Below are positions 8,874 through 17,243 of a stretch of DNA of 64,000 bases, one piece after another. The DNA is taken from the NCBI RefSeq assembly GCF_019352175.1, contig NZ_JACBYI010000029.1, positions 17,103 through 81,102 of the forward strand, given 5' to 3'. Origin of the DNA: Paenibacillus sp. S150 (GTDB lineage: Bacteria > Bacillota > Bacilli > Paenibacillales > Paenibacillaceae). How positions within the stretch are numbered: position 1 is the first letter of the stretch; the number at the start of each line of letters is the position of its first letter. Position numbers and translations under genes: made by a program. The notes under the pieces are model-generated. The model did no database searches. It saw nothing but the letters and a program-made list of their open reading frames with translations, and was not told the DNA's origin.

Positions 8874-9977
8874 TTAATGAATCAGCGGCAGTGAAATGAC
8901 AAAGCGCGTTCCCTCGTTAAGCCGGCTGCTGACGGAAATGTAGCCTCCATGGTTCTTGATAATCCGCTCACTGACGGACAATCCAAGCCCCGTCCCGTTT
9001 TCCTTCGTGGTGAAAAAAGGATTAAACAACCTGTCCAGGGTACAGATATCCATTCCTTTGCCGTTGTCGGTAATAAAAATACGAACCTCGGCACCTTCTC
9101 TGCGTGCCTCCAGTTCAATCTTGCCCATGGAATCATCAACCTTTTCGGTAATCGCTTCCATCGCATTTCTTATCATATTGAGAACTACCTGCTTCATCTG
9201 TTTGATATCGCCTGAAATAATCATATCCTCCTGAAGCGGATGAAGATTGATCTCACAGCCTTTCATCAAAGCTTCGCTTTCTGTAAGCAGCACCACTTCT
9301 TTGAGCAGTGCCGATACAGGGATCATTGCGACCTGAGGCACTGAAGGTTTGGAGGAGGTCAGAAATTCATGAATAATGTCATTGGCACGATCAATCTCCG
9401 CTAATATAATCTTCGCATATTCCTCTTTGCCCAGTTGATGAAGATGGGGATGCAGCAATTGAATAAATCCCCGGATCGCCGTCAGCGGATTACGGATTTC
9501 ATGGGCGATGGAAGCGGACAGCTTGCCAAGCATCGCCAGACTGTCGTTCTGATATGCAGTTTGCTCAATCAGCTTGTAATCGGAGATTTCCTTGAACGTG
9601 AACAGGTAGCAGCCCTTCATTTGCTCGCCGCTGCACAGAGTTACCTTCCAATAACGACCGTATTCATCTACAAACTCATAGCTTGGCTTACCTTTCTTCA
9701 TCATTTCACGATACCCGCGCAGCACCAGCTTCTTCTTGAAACGGTTCAACTGGATATGGGACAACAGATGAATCAAGGTGCAGCCCAGAAGCGAATGCCT
9801 GCTCAATCCCAGAATGCCATACATTTGCTTGTTCACAAACGTAAGGACACCCTCTTCATCAAAAAGCAAAATTCCGCTGTCAATATGCTCGAGTACATCC
9901 TCATATGTAGTGTTCATCGGTCCAGATTGAAACGTTCTCGCCGGCAAAAGCAAGCTTTCCTGATATTGGCTTATCAC
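8874..9977 (-). CDS. PAS-domain sensor histidine kinase
   Basis: This 367-residue protein is soluble, with no membrane segment. A PAS domain (~24-130, with GILLFDEEGVLTFVNKQM) precedes a HisKA phosphoacceptor box HEIRNPLTAIRGFIQLL (His near 160) and an HATPase domain with an N box (NMIRNAMEAI), DNGKGM and GTGLGLSVS. It resembles the soluble PAS kinases that feed the Spo0 phosphorelay in Bacillales, but that is inferred from class only. No response regulator is adjacent. The GTG start has a GGGGGA site 12 bases upstream; a downstream ATG (9917) is an alternative. Confidence 0.9.
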   Translation of the reverse strand: MISQYQESLLLPARTFQSGPMNTTYEDVLEHIDSGILLFDEEGVLTFVNKQMYGILGLSRHSLLGCTLIHLLSHIQLNRFKKKLVLRGYREMMKKGKPSYEFVDEYGRYWKVTLCSGEQMKGCYLFTFKEISDYKLIEQTAYQNDSLAMLGKLSASIAHEIRNPLTAIRGFIQLLHPHLHQLGKEEYAKIILAEIDRANDIIHEFLTSSKPSVPQVAMIPVSALLKEVVLLTESEALMKGCEINLHPLQEDMIISGDIKQMKQVVLNMIRNAMEAITEKVDDSMGKIELEARREGAEVRIFITDNGKGMDICTLDRLFNPFFTTKENGTGLGLSVSERIIKNHGGYISVSSRLNEGTRFVISLPLIH

Positions 9978-10250
9978 GATACGAAGTTCCCCCTTTTACT
10001 GCATTTGACGAAGACGCTTAAGCGACATCAAATTACTATGTATTTGAGTATATGACGAAGCCGCCAGAACATTCGGAAATCGTTTTATATTATCCAACCG
10101 TTTCAACTATATTCCAATCATATCCAAGTGAAGCAGACAACGCAATCAGAGAAACTGTCGAATCATAAAAATATTATTAAAATGATTCAAAAGGCACACT
10201 GAAAAATCCGGTGAAACCAGTTTCCCTCCGCTGTTGGCTCCCCACGCTGC

Positions 10251-10279
10251 AAAAAAAAGCCTCCGCTATGGCGAAGGCT
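10251..10279 (-). terminator. Terminator of the zinc-finger protein gene
   Basis: On the minus strand AGCCTTCGC-CAT-AGCGGAGGCT is followed by eight T. It is placed 38 bases after the stop codon. Confidence 0.85.
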
Positions 10280-10316
10280 CAGCCTAACAGGCTTTTTAAG
10301 GAGCAGCTTGTGTGGT

Positions 10317-10724
10317 TCAGGCTTTTTGCTGTAAGCGGTGGCGGCGCTGGCTCATTACTGCCAGCCGTTTCTTCAGCTCACGCTCCCATTTGGTGTCTTC
10401 AATCTGCTTGGCGACGGCCAGCAGATCAAGAGCCATATCAATCTGGCTCCGTATAATGCTCAGCGGATCTTCGCTCTCCACATTGATCACGTTCTCGAAA
10501 ATGGCTTCCTCGTCCTCCATCACATAATCCTGGAAATCAACATCAGTAACACCGTCGCCATGGGCATATTCAGCAAGGATTTCATATTCGTTTTCGACTT
10601 TATAATGCACCTCCACCCGATGGCAGACCGGGCAAAAAAGCAGGGGAACATTATGGACTTGCGTGCGATAATGCTTTAGGGTTCCCTTCGTTCCAACCAT
10701 ACTCGCTCCACAGCAAAAGCTCAT
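10317..10724 (-). CDS. Small zinc-ribbon protein of unknown function
   Basis: In this 135-residue protein the N-terminus (residues ~1-45) carries CC...MxxxKGT and CPVC, two Cys pairs arranged like the zinc ribbon of YgiT/MqsA proteins. The middle is acidic (DVDFQDYVMEDEEAIFENV) and the C-terminus is a basic amphipathic helix ending ELKKRLAVMSQRRHRLQQK. A very good AAGGAGG site lies before the ATG. There is no toxin gene beside it, so an antitoxin role is not supported. A conserved unknown with possible nucleic-acid binding is the most I can say. Confidence 0.75.
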   Translation of the reverse strand: MSFCCGASMVGTKGTLKHYRTQVHNVPLLFCPVCHRVEVHYKVENEYEILAEYAHGDGVTDVDFQDYVMEDEEAIFENVINVESEDPLSIIRSQIDMALDLLAVAKQIEDTKWERELKKRLAVMSQRRHRLQQKA

Positions 10725-10870
10725 TTTTGTTCACCCTCCTTGGCATTTTACATTGATTTCGTATTAGTGTATTACAAAATGACAGAAGAGATTCCTCTCC
10801 CTTGAAGCTATAATTAACCTGTATGCCCAAATTCAAACCGGGAAGCCGTTAACTACGGGCTGTTTGGTGC

Positions 10871-10912
10871 AAAAAACCCCCTCGGCGGGAATTTCTCCCG
10901 CAAGGAGGTTCT
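10871..10912 (-). terminator. Terminator of the peroxiredoxin gene
   Basis: On the minus strand AACCTCCTTGCGGGAG pairs with the following CCGCCGAGGGGGTT and ends in a T run. It lies 40 bases after the stop codon. Confidence 0.85.
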
Positions 10913-10951
10913 CTTAGTATATCAAAGATCGCTGTTTATGCCAGCCCGGAT

Positions 10952-11491
10952 TTACAGATTTTTGTCGCCCGGTTTCCAGTTCATGGCGCACAGTCCGCCT
11001 GATTGCAGGGCTTGCAGAACACGAAGCGTTTCTTCTACGCTGCGTCCTACGTCATTGTGGTTGACTACCTGGTATTTCAGCTCACCTTCAGGATCGATGA
11101 TGAACAAGCCGCGCAGTGCCACGCCTTCTTCTTCAATCAGAATGCCATAATCACTGGCAACCTTCTTCGTAATATCAGAAGCCAGCGGGAAGCTGATCGG
11201 GCCGAGGCCGTTGGAATCCTTAGGTGTAGTGATCCATGCTTTGTGGCTGTGGACCGAGTCAATGCTCACACCAAGAATTTCGGTATCAAGCGCGGTGAAA
11301 TCAGCTGCAGCCTCGCTCAGCGCTGTGATTTCTGTCGGACATACAAACGTGAAGTCAAGCGGGTAAAAGAAGAATACAAGCCATTTGCCGCGATAGTCGG
11401 ACAAGCTTACCTTACCGAAATCCTTACCGTCGCCCGTTACGGTTTCCATCGTGAAATCTGGGGCTGGTTTACCTACCAAACGTTCTGCCAT
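10952..11491 (-). CDS. 2-Cys peroxiredoxin (AhpC/TSA family)
   Basis: The 179-residue protein reduces peroxides in the cytosol. The peroxidatic Cys is C51 in FYPLDFTFVCPTEI, and the resolving Cys is C168 in the C-terminal GGLCAMNWKPG, so both parts of the typical 2-Cys cycle are present. The active-site Pro/Thr and a downstream Arg fit the family. Translation starts at an ATG with AAAGGAGG 8 bases upstream. A perfect PerR box and a promoter lie upstream, pointing to peroxide induction. No ahpF is adjacent, so thioredoxin is the likely reductant. Confidence 0.93.
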   Translation of the reverse strand: MAERLVGKPAPDFTMETVTGDGKDFGKVSLSDYRGKWLVFFFYPLDFTFVCPTEITALSEAAADFTALDTEILGVSIDSVHSHKAWITTPKDSNGLGPISFPLASDITKKVASDYGILIEEEGVALRGLFIIDPEGELKYQVVNHNDVGRSVEETLRVLQALQSGGLCAMNWKPGDKNL

Positions 11492-11602
11492 TGCTTAAAT
11501 CCTCCTTTGAGTATGTAAGAAAAACAATTGTTAGAATACACTTCAGGGCAATATGCTTTTCTTGATTTGGATGAATGGTACTAGCTTGCTGCTACAAACC
11601 AA

Positions 11603-11631
11603 ATGGTATCATCGTACAAAATCAAAGTCAA
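11603..11631 (-). promoter_or_regulatory. Sigma-A promoter of the peroxiredoxin gene
   Basis: On the minus strand TTGACT is separated by 17 bases from TACCAT. The start point would fall near 11596, leaving a leader of about 105 bases before the peroxiredoxin ATG. Confidence 0.6.
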
Positions 11632-11650
11632 TATTACATTCATTACTTTT

Positions 11651-11665
11651 TTATAATTATTATAA
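11651..11665. promoter_or_regulatory. PerR box
   Basis: TTATAATTATTATAA matches the PerR consensus TTATAAT-N-ATTATAA at every position. It lies 20 bases upstream of the -35 element of the peroxiredoxin promoter and 66 bases past the end of leuB, so it most likely serves the peroxiredoxin gene. Confidence 0.8.
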
Positions 11666-11730
11666 ATAAGCAATTTTTTGTGAAGTTTTTTGTTTTTCTG
11701 CGTCAAAGCAAGAACCGCTGTGTTATTGGC

Positions 11731-12813
11731 CTACGCTTTGCGGATAGCCGCCACAATGAGATCGCCCATCTCAGTGGTGCTGATGGCCTTGCTCTTGTCT
11801 ACAGCAATATCGCTCGTGCGGTGTCCCGCATCCAGCACCTCAGCCACAGCGGTCTCAATCGCCGCCGCGGCCGCCTCATAGCCAAAGGTCATACGGAACA
11901 TCAGGGCAAGCGACAGAATCGTTGCGATCGGGTTAGCCAGGCCTTGTCCGGCGATGTCAGGCGCAGAGCCATGCACCGGTTCATACAGGCCATAGCTGCC
12001 TTCACCCAGAGATGCCGAAGCCAGCATGCCGATCGATCCGGTCAGCATTGCAGCTTCGTCGCTCAGAATATCGCCGAACATGTTCTCGGTCACTATGACA
12101 TCAAAGCTGGATGGACGGCGCAGCAGCTGCATTGCACAGTTATCCACCAGCACATGCTCCAGCTCCACCTGCGGATATTCCGGGGCAACCCTGTTCACAA
12201 CCTCGCGCCAGAGACGGGAGGTTTCCAGAACATTTGCTTTATCGACACTCGCCAGCTTATTGCGGCGTTTGCCGGCAATTTCAAAGGCCTGGCGCACAAT
12301 GCGCTCCACTTCCGTTACGTTATAGACGCACGTATCCACGGCTTCTTCGCCGGATTCACCTTGCCGGCGCAGCTTCTCTCCGAAATAAATGCCGCCTGTC
12401 AGCTCGCGCACCACCATGAGATCAGTGCCTTCAAGCACTTCCGGCTTCAGTGTCGAAGCATCCTTCAGGCAGTCAAATACAACAGCCGGACGCAGATTGG
12501 AGAACAGTCCCAGCGCCTTGCGGATACCCAGCAGCCCTGTTTCGGGACGCAGTTCCTTCGGATTGTTATCCCATTTCGGTCCGCCGACCGCACCCAGCAG
12601 CACGGCATCTGCACTGCGGCAGATTTCCAGCGTGTCCTCCGGCAGCGGTGTTCCCCGTTCATCAATCGCAATTCCGCCGAACAGCGCCCGCTCCGTTTCG
12701 AAGGCGTAGCCGAATAGCTCCTCTGTTTTTTTCAATACTTTTAGCGCTTCATCCACAACTTCAGGCCCGATGCCGTCCCCGGCAATCACGGCGATTTTTT
12801 TGACCTCGCTCAT
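11731..12813 (-). CDS. leuB: 3-Isopropylmalate dehydrogenase
   Basis: The 360-residue protein oxidises and decarboxylates 3-isopropylmalate with NAD in leucine synthesis. It shows the family start KIAVIAGDGIGPEVV, the substrate-binding RxxxxRxxxxR region and the Mg/NAD segments DNCAMQLLRRP and GLYEPVHGSAPDIAG. The ATG at 12813 is chosen over a GTG nine bases upstream because GAGGAG sits 8 bases before it. It points the same way as ilvBNC-leuA but is 5.7 kb away with unrelated genes between. No leuC or leuD follows. Confidence 0.95.
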   Translation of the reverse strand: MSEVKKIAVIAGDGIGPEVVDEALKVLKKTEELFGYAFETERALFGGIAIDERGTPLPEDTLEICRSADAVLLGAVGGPKWDNNPKELRPETGLLGIRKALGLFSNLRPAVVFDCLKDASTLKPEVLEGTDLMVVRELTGGIYFGEKLRRQGESGEEAVDTCVYNVTEVERIVRQAFEIAGKRRNKLASVDKANVLETSRLWREVVNRVAPEYPQVELEHVLVDNCAMQLLRRPSSFDVIVTENMFGDILSDEAAMLTGSIGMLASASLGEGSYGLYEPVHGSAPDIAGQGLANPIATILSLALMFRMTFGYEAAAAAIETAVAEVLDAGHRTSDIAVDKSKAISTTEMGDLIVAAIRKA

Positions 12814-13063
12814 TCCCGTCACTCCTCTGATTTACTGCTGCTCGCAGACATAGTTCTTCTGTATACTGTTGTATCATAACCAAGGGCAAAGGACAAAGAT
12901 ATAGATTCTATGGAAGTGATAGGTTAAGCCTATAAACAAGCTTTCAGCGGCGGAACGGCCGGCCATTCCGGGTAATTTGCTCTTCATTCTCAAGTTGTTT
13001 ACAATTAGTATGCAAGTGTTGGGCTAGGGGCTTGGCCATTATACTTAAAGGAGTGGTTATGAG

Positions 13064-14044
13064 GTGCAATATGCTAAGCTTGGCAAATCTGGTATGAAGG
13101 TTAGCCGGCTCTGTCTGGGGACGATGAATTTCGGTCCGATTACGGACGAGAAGGAAGCCTTCCGCATTATGGACGCCGCACTGGATGCCGGAGTCAACTT
13201 CTTCGATACCGCTAACGTTTATGGCTGGGGGGAGAACTCCGGGCTTACGGAGACGATTATTGGCCGCTGGTTCAAGCAGGGCGGCGGACGGCGGGAAAAG
13301 GTCGTGCTGGCTACCAAGGTCTATGGCGCCATGAGCGACAAGCTTGACGGTCCGAATGATGAAAGCGGTCTCTCTTCCTATATTATCCGCCGCCACCTGG
13401 AGGGCTCGCTGCAGCGCCTGCAGACCGATCATATCGAGCTGTATCAAATGCACCATGTAGACCGCAGCGTGTCCTGGGACGAGCTGTGGAGCGCTTTTGA
13501 GCTTGCCGTCAGCCAGGGCAAAATCGGCTATGCCGGCTCCAGCAACTTCGCCGGCTGGGATATCGCCGTTGCCCAGCAGGAAGCCAAGGCCCGCGGGTTC
13601 CTTGGGCTTGTATCGGAGCAGCATAAATACAGCCTCACCTGCCGCCTGCCGGAGCTTGAGGTGCTGCCTGCCTCCCAGAATCTCGGGCTTGGGATTATTC
13701 CCTGGAGCCCGCTCGACGGAGGTCTGCTTGGCCGCAATGCGCTCAAAAAAATCGAGGGCAGCCGCAGCGGCGGCAACGCTGAGCGCGTAGAACAGCATAA
13801 AAGCCAGCTTGAGGCCTTTGCCGATTTGAGCCTTGAGCTTGGCGAACCGCAGGACAGCATCGCTCTCGCCTGGCTGCTGGCGAATCCCGCGGTTACGGCG
13901 CCGATCATCGGACCGCGTACGCTGGAGCAGCTCGAGAGCGCACTGCGCAGCCTGGAGACCGTGCTGGACGAGTCCGTGTTGAAGCGTCTGGATGAGATCT
14001 TCCCCGGTCCGGGGGGAGCAGCGCCTAAAGCGTATGCCTGGTAA
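13064..14044 (+). CDS. Aldo/keto reductase
   Basis: The 326-residue TIM-barrel NADPH oxidoreductase keeps the tetrad Asp-Tyr-Lys-His: FDTANVYGWGENS, TKVYG and QMHHVD. The C-terminal cofactor segment reads ALAWLLANPAVTAPIIGPRTLEQL. It belongs to the YghZ/Tas-like or potassium-channel-beta-like branch that acts on small aldehydes or quinone-type substrates; the true substrate is unknown. It begins at a GTG with AAAGGAG 10 bases upstream. A strong terminator follows and no co-transcribed partner is seen. Confidence 0.9.
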   Translation: MQYAKLGKSGMKVSRLCLGTMNFGPITDEKEAFRIMDAALDAGVNFFDTANVYGWGENSGLTETIIGRWFKQGGGRREKVVLATKVYGAMSDKLDGPNDESGLSSYIIRRHLEGSLQRLQTDHIELYQMHHVDRSVSWDELWSAFELAVSQGKIGYAGSSNFAGWDIAVAQQEAKARGFLGLVSEQHKYSLTCRLPELEVLPASQNLGLGIIPWSPLDGGLLGRNALKKIEGSRSGGNAERVEQHKSQLEAFADLSLELGEPQDSIALAWLLANPAVTAPIIGPRTLEQLESALRSLETVLDESVLKRLDEIFPGPGGAAPKAYAW

Positions 14045-14114
14045 GAGCCATAACAGGCGCGATCAGGAATTCTGATGCTGCAGATTAATTCGCTGCTGCA
14101 TTTCTTCACAGTCT

Positions 14115-14168
14115 AAAGGAGCGGAAGCCCGGGGCAGTAATACTGCCAGGGGCCGCCGCTCCTTATTT
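14115..14168 (+). terminator. Terminator of the aldo/keto reductase gene
   Basis: AAGGAGCGG pairs with CCGCTCCTT around a second inner GC-rich hairpin and is followed by ATTTTAT. It lies 70 bases past the stop. Confidence 0.8.
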
Positions 14169-14222
14169 TATAAGAATTCATATAACTCGTGCCATAAACT
14201 ATCCCTCTGCCTGCGGCAGTCT

Positions 14223-15314
14223 TTATTGTGCCGTATCCACGGTCACCGACCCGTTGCTGGTGGACAGGGACACCTTATGTGTTCCGCTGCCAAGTACGGC
14301 GGTTCCGTGGTTATCATCGCCGCCATCCCAGCTGACATTGCCCTTCAGGGAACCGTTGCTGGTGTCTGCAGTGATTGTCGCATCCGTTACCGCCGGCAGG
14401 CCAACCTCGATCTTGCCATTGCTGGATGCGCATTCCCAGTCGCCTGTGACCGCCGAGTTAATCGTAATCTTGCCGTTGCTGCTCTTGGCCGACAATGAGC
14501 CATCGATATTGCCCAGGTTGAGTGCACCGTTGGAGGTGACGAGCTTCACTTCCCCTTGCACATTCTGTACAGTGAGCGTGCCGTTGCTCGTATGCGCATC
14601 CACGCCGCCGGCCACATCGTGAATGTCCAGCCTGCCATTGCTGGTATCCACTTCAATGCCGGACTCCAGGTTGGAGGCTTCTATTGATCCGTCGCTGGTT
14701 TCGACCTCCACCTCCAAATTCCGGGGGAGAGTGACGTTCAGATAAGGATTATTGATATTAATTCCAATATGAATATTCGCCAGCCAGCCCGAAGGCCCAT
14801 CCAGCTTCATAGTCAAAGTGTCACCTTCGGCAGTAACTGTCCAATTCCGTTCAAGTGCGCTGGAGGCCTCGGCGGCGGAACTGCCCGGCTGCTCAAGATT
14901 TCCCTCATACTTCAATATGCCTTCATCCGCGCCTTCAACCTTCACCTTGCCGTTCGGCAATTCAATCTTCACCTTTTTGATCCCCGCCTGCACCTCTGCT
15001 GTTCCTTCCACCGGAACCAGCTGCCTGTTCCCGAAAATCCCGCTGAGCGAGCCTCCGGCCAGCACAGTCTGTGCCCCGCTGGCGGCAACCAGTACCACTA
15101 TCAGGACAATAGCCCAGCCGCTGACCCGGGTTTTGGCATCTGATTTGATGAATATCCGCAGCAGTGTCTCCAGCCCGAACAATATAAGCAGTGCAGGCCA
15201 GAGATAACCCAGCGCCCCGTAATTAATCACATCAAATTGGGCCAGTACGATAATGACTCCCAAGATGATGCAGCCCAAGGCTGCGGTAAAACTGCCGATC
15301 TTCCATCTCGCCAT
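14223..15314 (-). CDS. Membrane-anchored DUF4097-type beta-helix protein
   Basis: In this 363-residue protein residues ~1-95 hold three to four membrane segments in a LiaF-like/DUF5668 layout (GCIILGVIIV, YLWPALLILFGLETLL, a third near 68-88). The remainder is outside or inside the membrane as a beta-repeat domain with eight copies of a (T/S)S(N/D)G-x-(I/L/V) turn, typical of DUF4097 putative adhesins. It is the last gene of the sigma/anti-sigma operon, 19 bases after the preceding gene. LiaF and DUF4097 proteins sense or modulate envelope stress elsewhere, so that role here is inferred. Confidence 0.8.
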   Translation of the reverse strand: MARWKIGSFTAALGCIILGVIIVLAQFDVINYGALGYLWPALLILFGLETLLRIFIKSDAKTRVSGWAIVLIVVLVAASGAQTVLAGGSLSGIFGNRQLVPVEGTAEVQAGIKKVKIELPNGKVKVEGADEGILKYEGNLEQPGSSAAEASSALERNWTVTAEGDTLTMKLDGPSGWLANIHIGININNPYLNVTLPRNLEVEVETSDGSIEASNLESGIEVDTSNGRLDIHDVAGGVDAHTSNGTLTVQNVQGEVKLVTSNGALNLGNIDGSLSAKSSNGKITINSAVTGDWECASSNGKIEVGLPAVTDATITADTSNGSLKGNVSWDGGDDNHGTAVLGSGTHKVSLSTSNGSVTVDTAQ

Positions 15315-15333
15315 TGTTCATTTCCCCATTTCT

Positions 15334-15831
15334 CTATACTTTTGGATTTTTCTTCAGCATTCTCAGCCCATAGCCGATCAGGGCCAGCGACAGCAGAATC
15401 GATCCGATATTCATGTCGGTAAGCAAATCCCAGAGTCCCGGGAAGGTGGTAATAATCAGCAGCAGTATTCCCGCAGCCACACAGCCGAAACCTACCCAGA
15501 CCGGATTCACATCATCGTTCGGATAAGCCGGACCGGCAGGCATCCCCATGCTCCAGGGCACCCCGTAGCTGTCCGGGTGGAACATCATGCGTTCATGCTC
15601 TTCGGCGGATATTTTCATCCAGGCCGCTTTCTGAAGGGCATCAAATAATTGATAGAACCACAGGGCAGCCAGCGCGAACGGAAAAACCGTAGGCATGGAA
15701 GGAATAAATATAATGCACAGTGATGCTCCAATCATATATTCCAGCCCCATTTTTTTGAAGCCTAAATACAGATGTCCGAGTCCAGGGATCATAGCCAGAA
15801 AAAAAGTGAGCCAGCGTCTTTTCTTAATCAT
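15334..15831 (-). CDS. Four-helix membrane protein in the ECF sigma operon
   Basis: The 165-residue protein begins MIKKRRWLTFFLAMIPGLGHLYLG, a TM2-like start, and has about four membrane segments; a short charged stretch with several Pro and Gly precedes the last pair. I chose the ATG at 15831 because a perfect AGGAGG lies 6 bases upstream. An upstream ATG (15879) overlaps the anti-sigma stop as ATGA and would add 16 unremarkable residues, so translational coupling is the alternative. Function unknown; its operon places it in envelope homeostasis. Confidence 0.75.
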   Translation of the reverse strand: MIKKRRWLTFFLAMIPGLGHLYLGFKKMGLEYMIGASLCIIFIPSMPTVFPFALAALWFYQLFDALQKAAWMKISAEEHERMMFHPDSYGVPWSMGMPAGPAYPNDDVNPVWVGFGCVAAGILLLIITTFPGLWDLLTDMNIGSILLSLALIGYGLRMLKKNPKV

Positions 15832-15875
15832 GTAATATCCTCCTATTTGAAATTGCTTTGAAATTGCCGATTTAT

Positions 15876-16337
15876 TCATTTATTTAAGCCGTCAGGGTTA
15901 AGCCAGGCGCTGACCGATGTGGACATATGCCCGTTAATCTCAGTAATGCCGTATGCCATATCCTTGAACACGCCAAGCTGCAGCAGCAGAAAGGTCAGTC
16001 CGACAGCGACTCCATAGTGCACCCAGGAGGTTTTGGGAGCTGTACGGCGTCTGGCCATTGTCGCCCTTGCCGCCTGTTCCCGGCGCCCTGTCTCCAGCCT
16101 TTCAATTTGAGCCATCACACCGGCGGTAATATCAGGAACATCCAGTGTTGCCAAGGGGTCCTGTCCGCTCTCCATTTCATTCCACAGGGCAGACATTTCT
16201 CTCGCTTCCTCCAGCCACCGTGCGCAATCGGGACAAGACTCGGTGTGCAGACGGATTCTCAGCTCCGCTTCAGGAGACAGCAGGCCTTCGATATAATGCG
16301 GCATCCATTCTTTTACTGTTGCACAATTCATCGCCAT
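15876..16337 (-). CDS. Anti-sigma factor with zinc-finger (zf-HC2) domain
   Basis: The 153-residue protein has N-terminal H31-xxx-C35-xx-C38 (HTESCPDC), the zinc-binding anti-sigma motif, then a linker and a single membrane segment near residues 108-128. It should hold the sigma factor encoded just upstream at the membrane. The two genes overlap by 10 bases, a normal arrangement for sigma/anti-sigma pairs. The external part (~25 residues) is very short, so a signal would have to act within the membrane or through the two downstream membrane proteins. Confidence 0.85.
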   Translation of the reverse strand: MAMNCATVKEWMPHYIEGLLSPEAELRIRLHTESCPDCARWLEEAREMSALWNEMESGQDPLATLDVPDITAGVMAQIERLETGRREQAARATMARRRTAPKTSWVHYGVAVGLTFLLLQLGVFKDMAYGITEINGHMSTSVSAWLNPDGLNK

Positions 16338-16870
16338 TCCTCCCCGTTTTTGCGCATCATCTGTCTGGCCCGATACAGCTGCGATTCTACTGTTTTTACC
16401 GAAACGCCTTTCTGCTCGGCAATCTCCTGATAGGAGTGCCGCTGAAAATAGTACATCTGCACGACCGACCGGTACGGTTCCGTGAGATTGTTAAGATTCT
16501 CGCCCAGCTCCTCCGAGGCTTCCTTGCGAAGCAGCGCATGCTCAGGCGTCTGCGATGTCACCCAGTCATTCTCGGTATAATCCGCCATACTGCGGTGCCG
16601 CCATTCCCTGTCATTGGCCCGTTTCCAGTCCAGGCAGGTCCGGTAAGCAATCCGGTACAGCCATGTGGAGAATGATGCTTGCCCTCTGAAGGAAGGGAGC
16701 GCCTTATAGGCTTTGATGAAGACCTCCTGGGCCATATCCTTGGCCGACTCGGCTTCTCCTGTAATCTTGACGCATATCCGATATACCATGCCTTGATAAC
16801 GCGACACCAAATGCCCAAAGGCCTGATGCTGTCCGTTCAGCACGGCAGAAATCCACTCCGCCTCTTCCAA
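16328..16870 (-). CDS. ECF RNA polymerase sigma factor
   Basis: This 180-residue sigma-70 family protein has only regions 2 and 4. Region 2 shows DMAQEVFIKAYKALPSFRGQASFSTWLYRIAYRTCLDWKR, and region 4 shows LTEPYRSVVQMYYFQRHSYQEIAEQKGVSVKTVESQLYRARQ. It starts at TTG with GGAGG 10 bases upstream. With its anti-sigma, a four-helix membrane protein and a DUF4097 protein it forms one minus-strand operon. ECF operons are usually autoregulated, but I could not identify a confident -35/-10 pair upstream. Confidence 0.92.
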   Translation of the reverse strand: MEEAEWISAVLNGQHQAFGHLVSRYQGMVYRICVKITGEAESAKDMAQEVFIKAYKALPSFRGQASFSTWLYRIAYRTCLDWKRANDREWRHRSMADYTENDWVTSQTPEHALLRKEASEELGENLNNLTEPYRSVVQMYYFQRHSYQEIAEQKGVSVKTVESQLYRARQMMRKNGEEWR

Positions 16871-17243
16871 GTAGTACTCCCCTCCTTCAGCTTCATAATG
16901 TTAGACGCCGGACATCCTGCATCCCCTGCAGCTGCTTCGATTAATTTTTGAGTTTGCCTCATAACTGCTCCAACCACTATATCCTACAGCAGGAACACAC
17001 CGCTTAGAAGGAAAACCGGCGTTTGTGTCGAATTTAGCTAAGATTATGGCTAAAAATAGCATTTTCAACCCTACCAGAGGCAGCAGCCGGCTTGCTGAAC
17101 ACCAGACGCGCCTCGTGCGGCGGCAAAGGGCTGCAGAGGCAGAGGCGGCTGAATCAAGGCGCTGCGGCCAGCTTTATTCTTCCCCTGGATAGCTTAATAT
17201 CACCCGAGAAGACAACAAACCTTAATGAAGTGGTGGGATAAAA

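Noticed and set aside
10317..10724. Zinc-ribbon protein as an MqsA-type antitoxin
   Set aside because: It has no HTH domain and no adjacent toxin gene.
16871..16965. Short frame overlapping the start of the ECF sigma gene
   Set aside because: It lies in another frame over the sigma ribosome site, with no ribosome site of its own.
10155..17030. TGTCGAA (Spo0A-box-like) sequences at about 10157 and 17024
   Set aside because: A seven-base match is expected several times in 64 kb by chance. Neither has a second box or a clear promoter relation.
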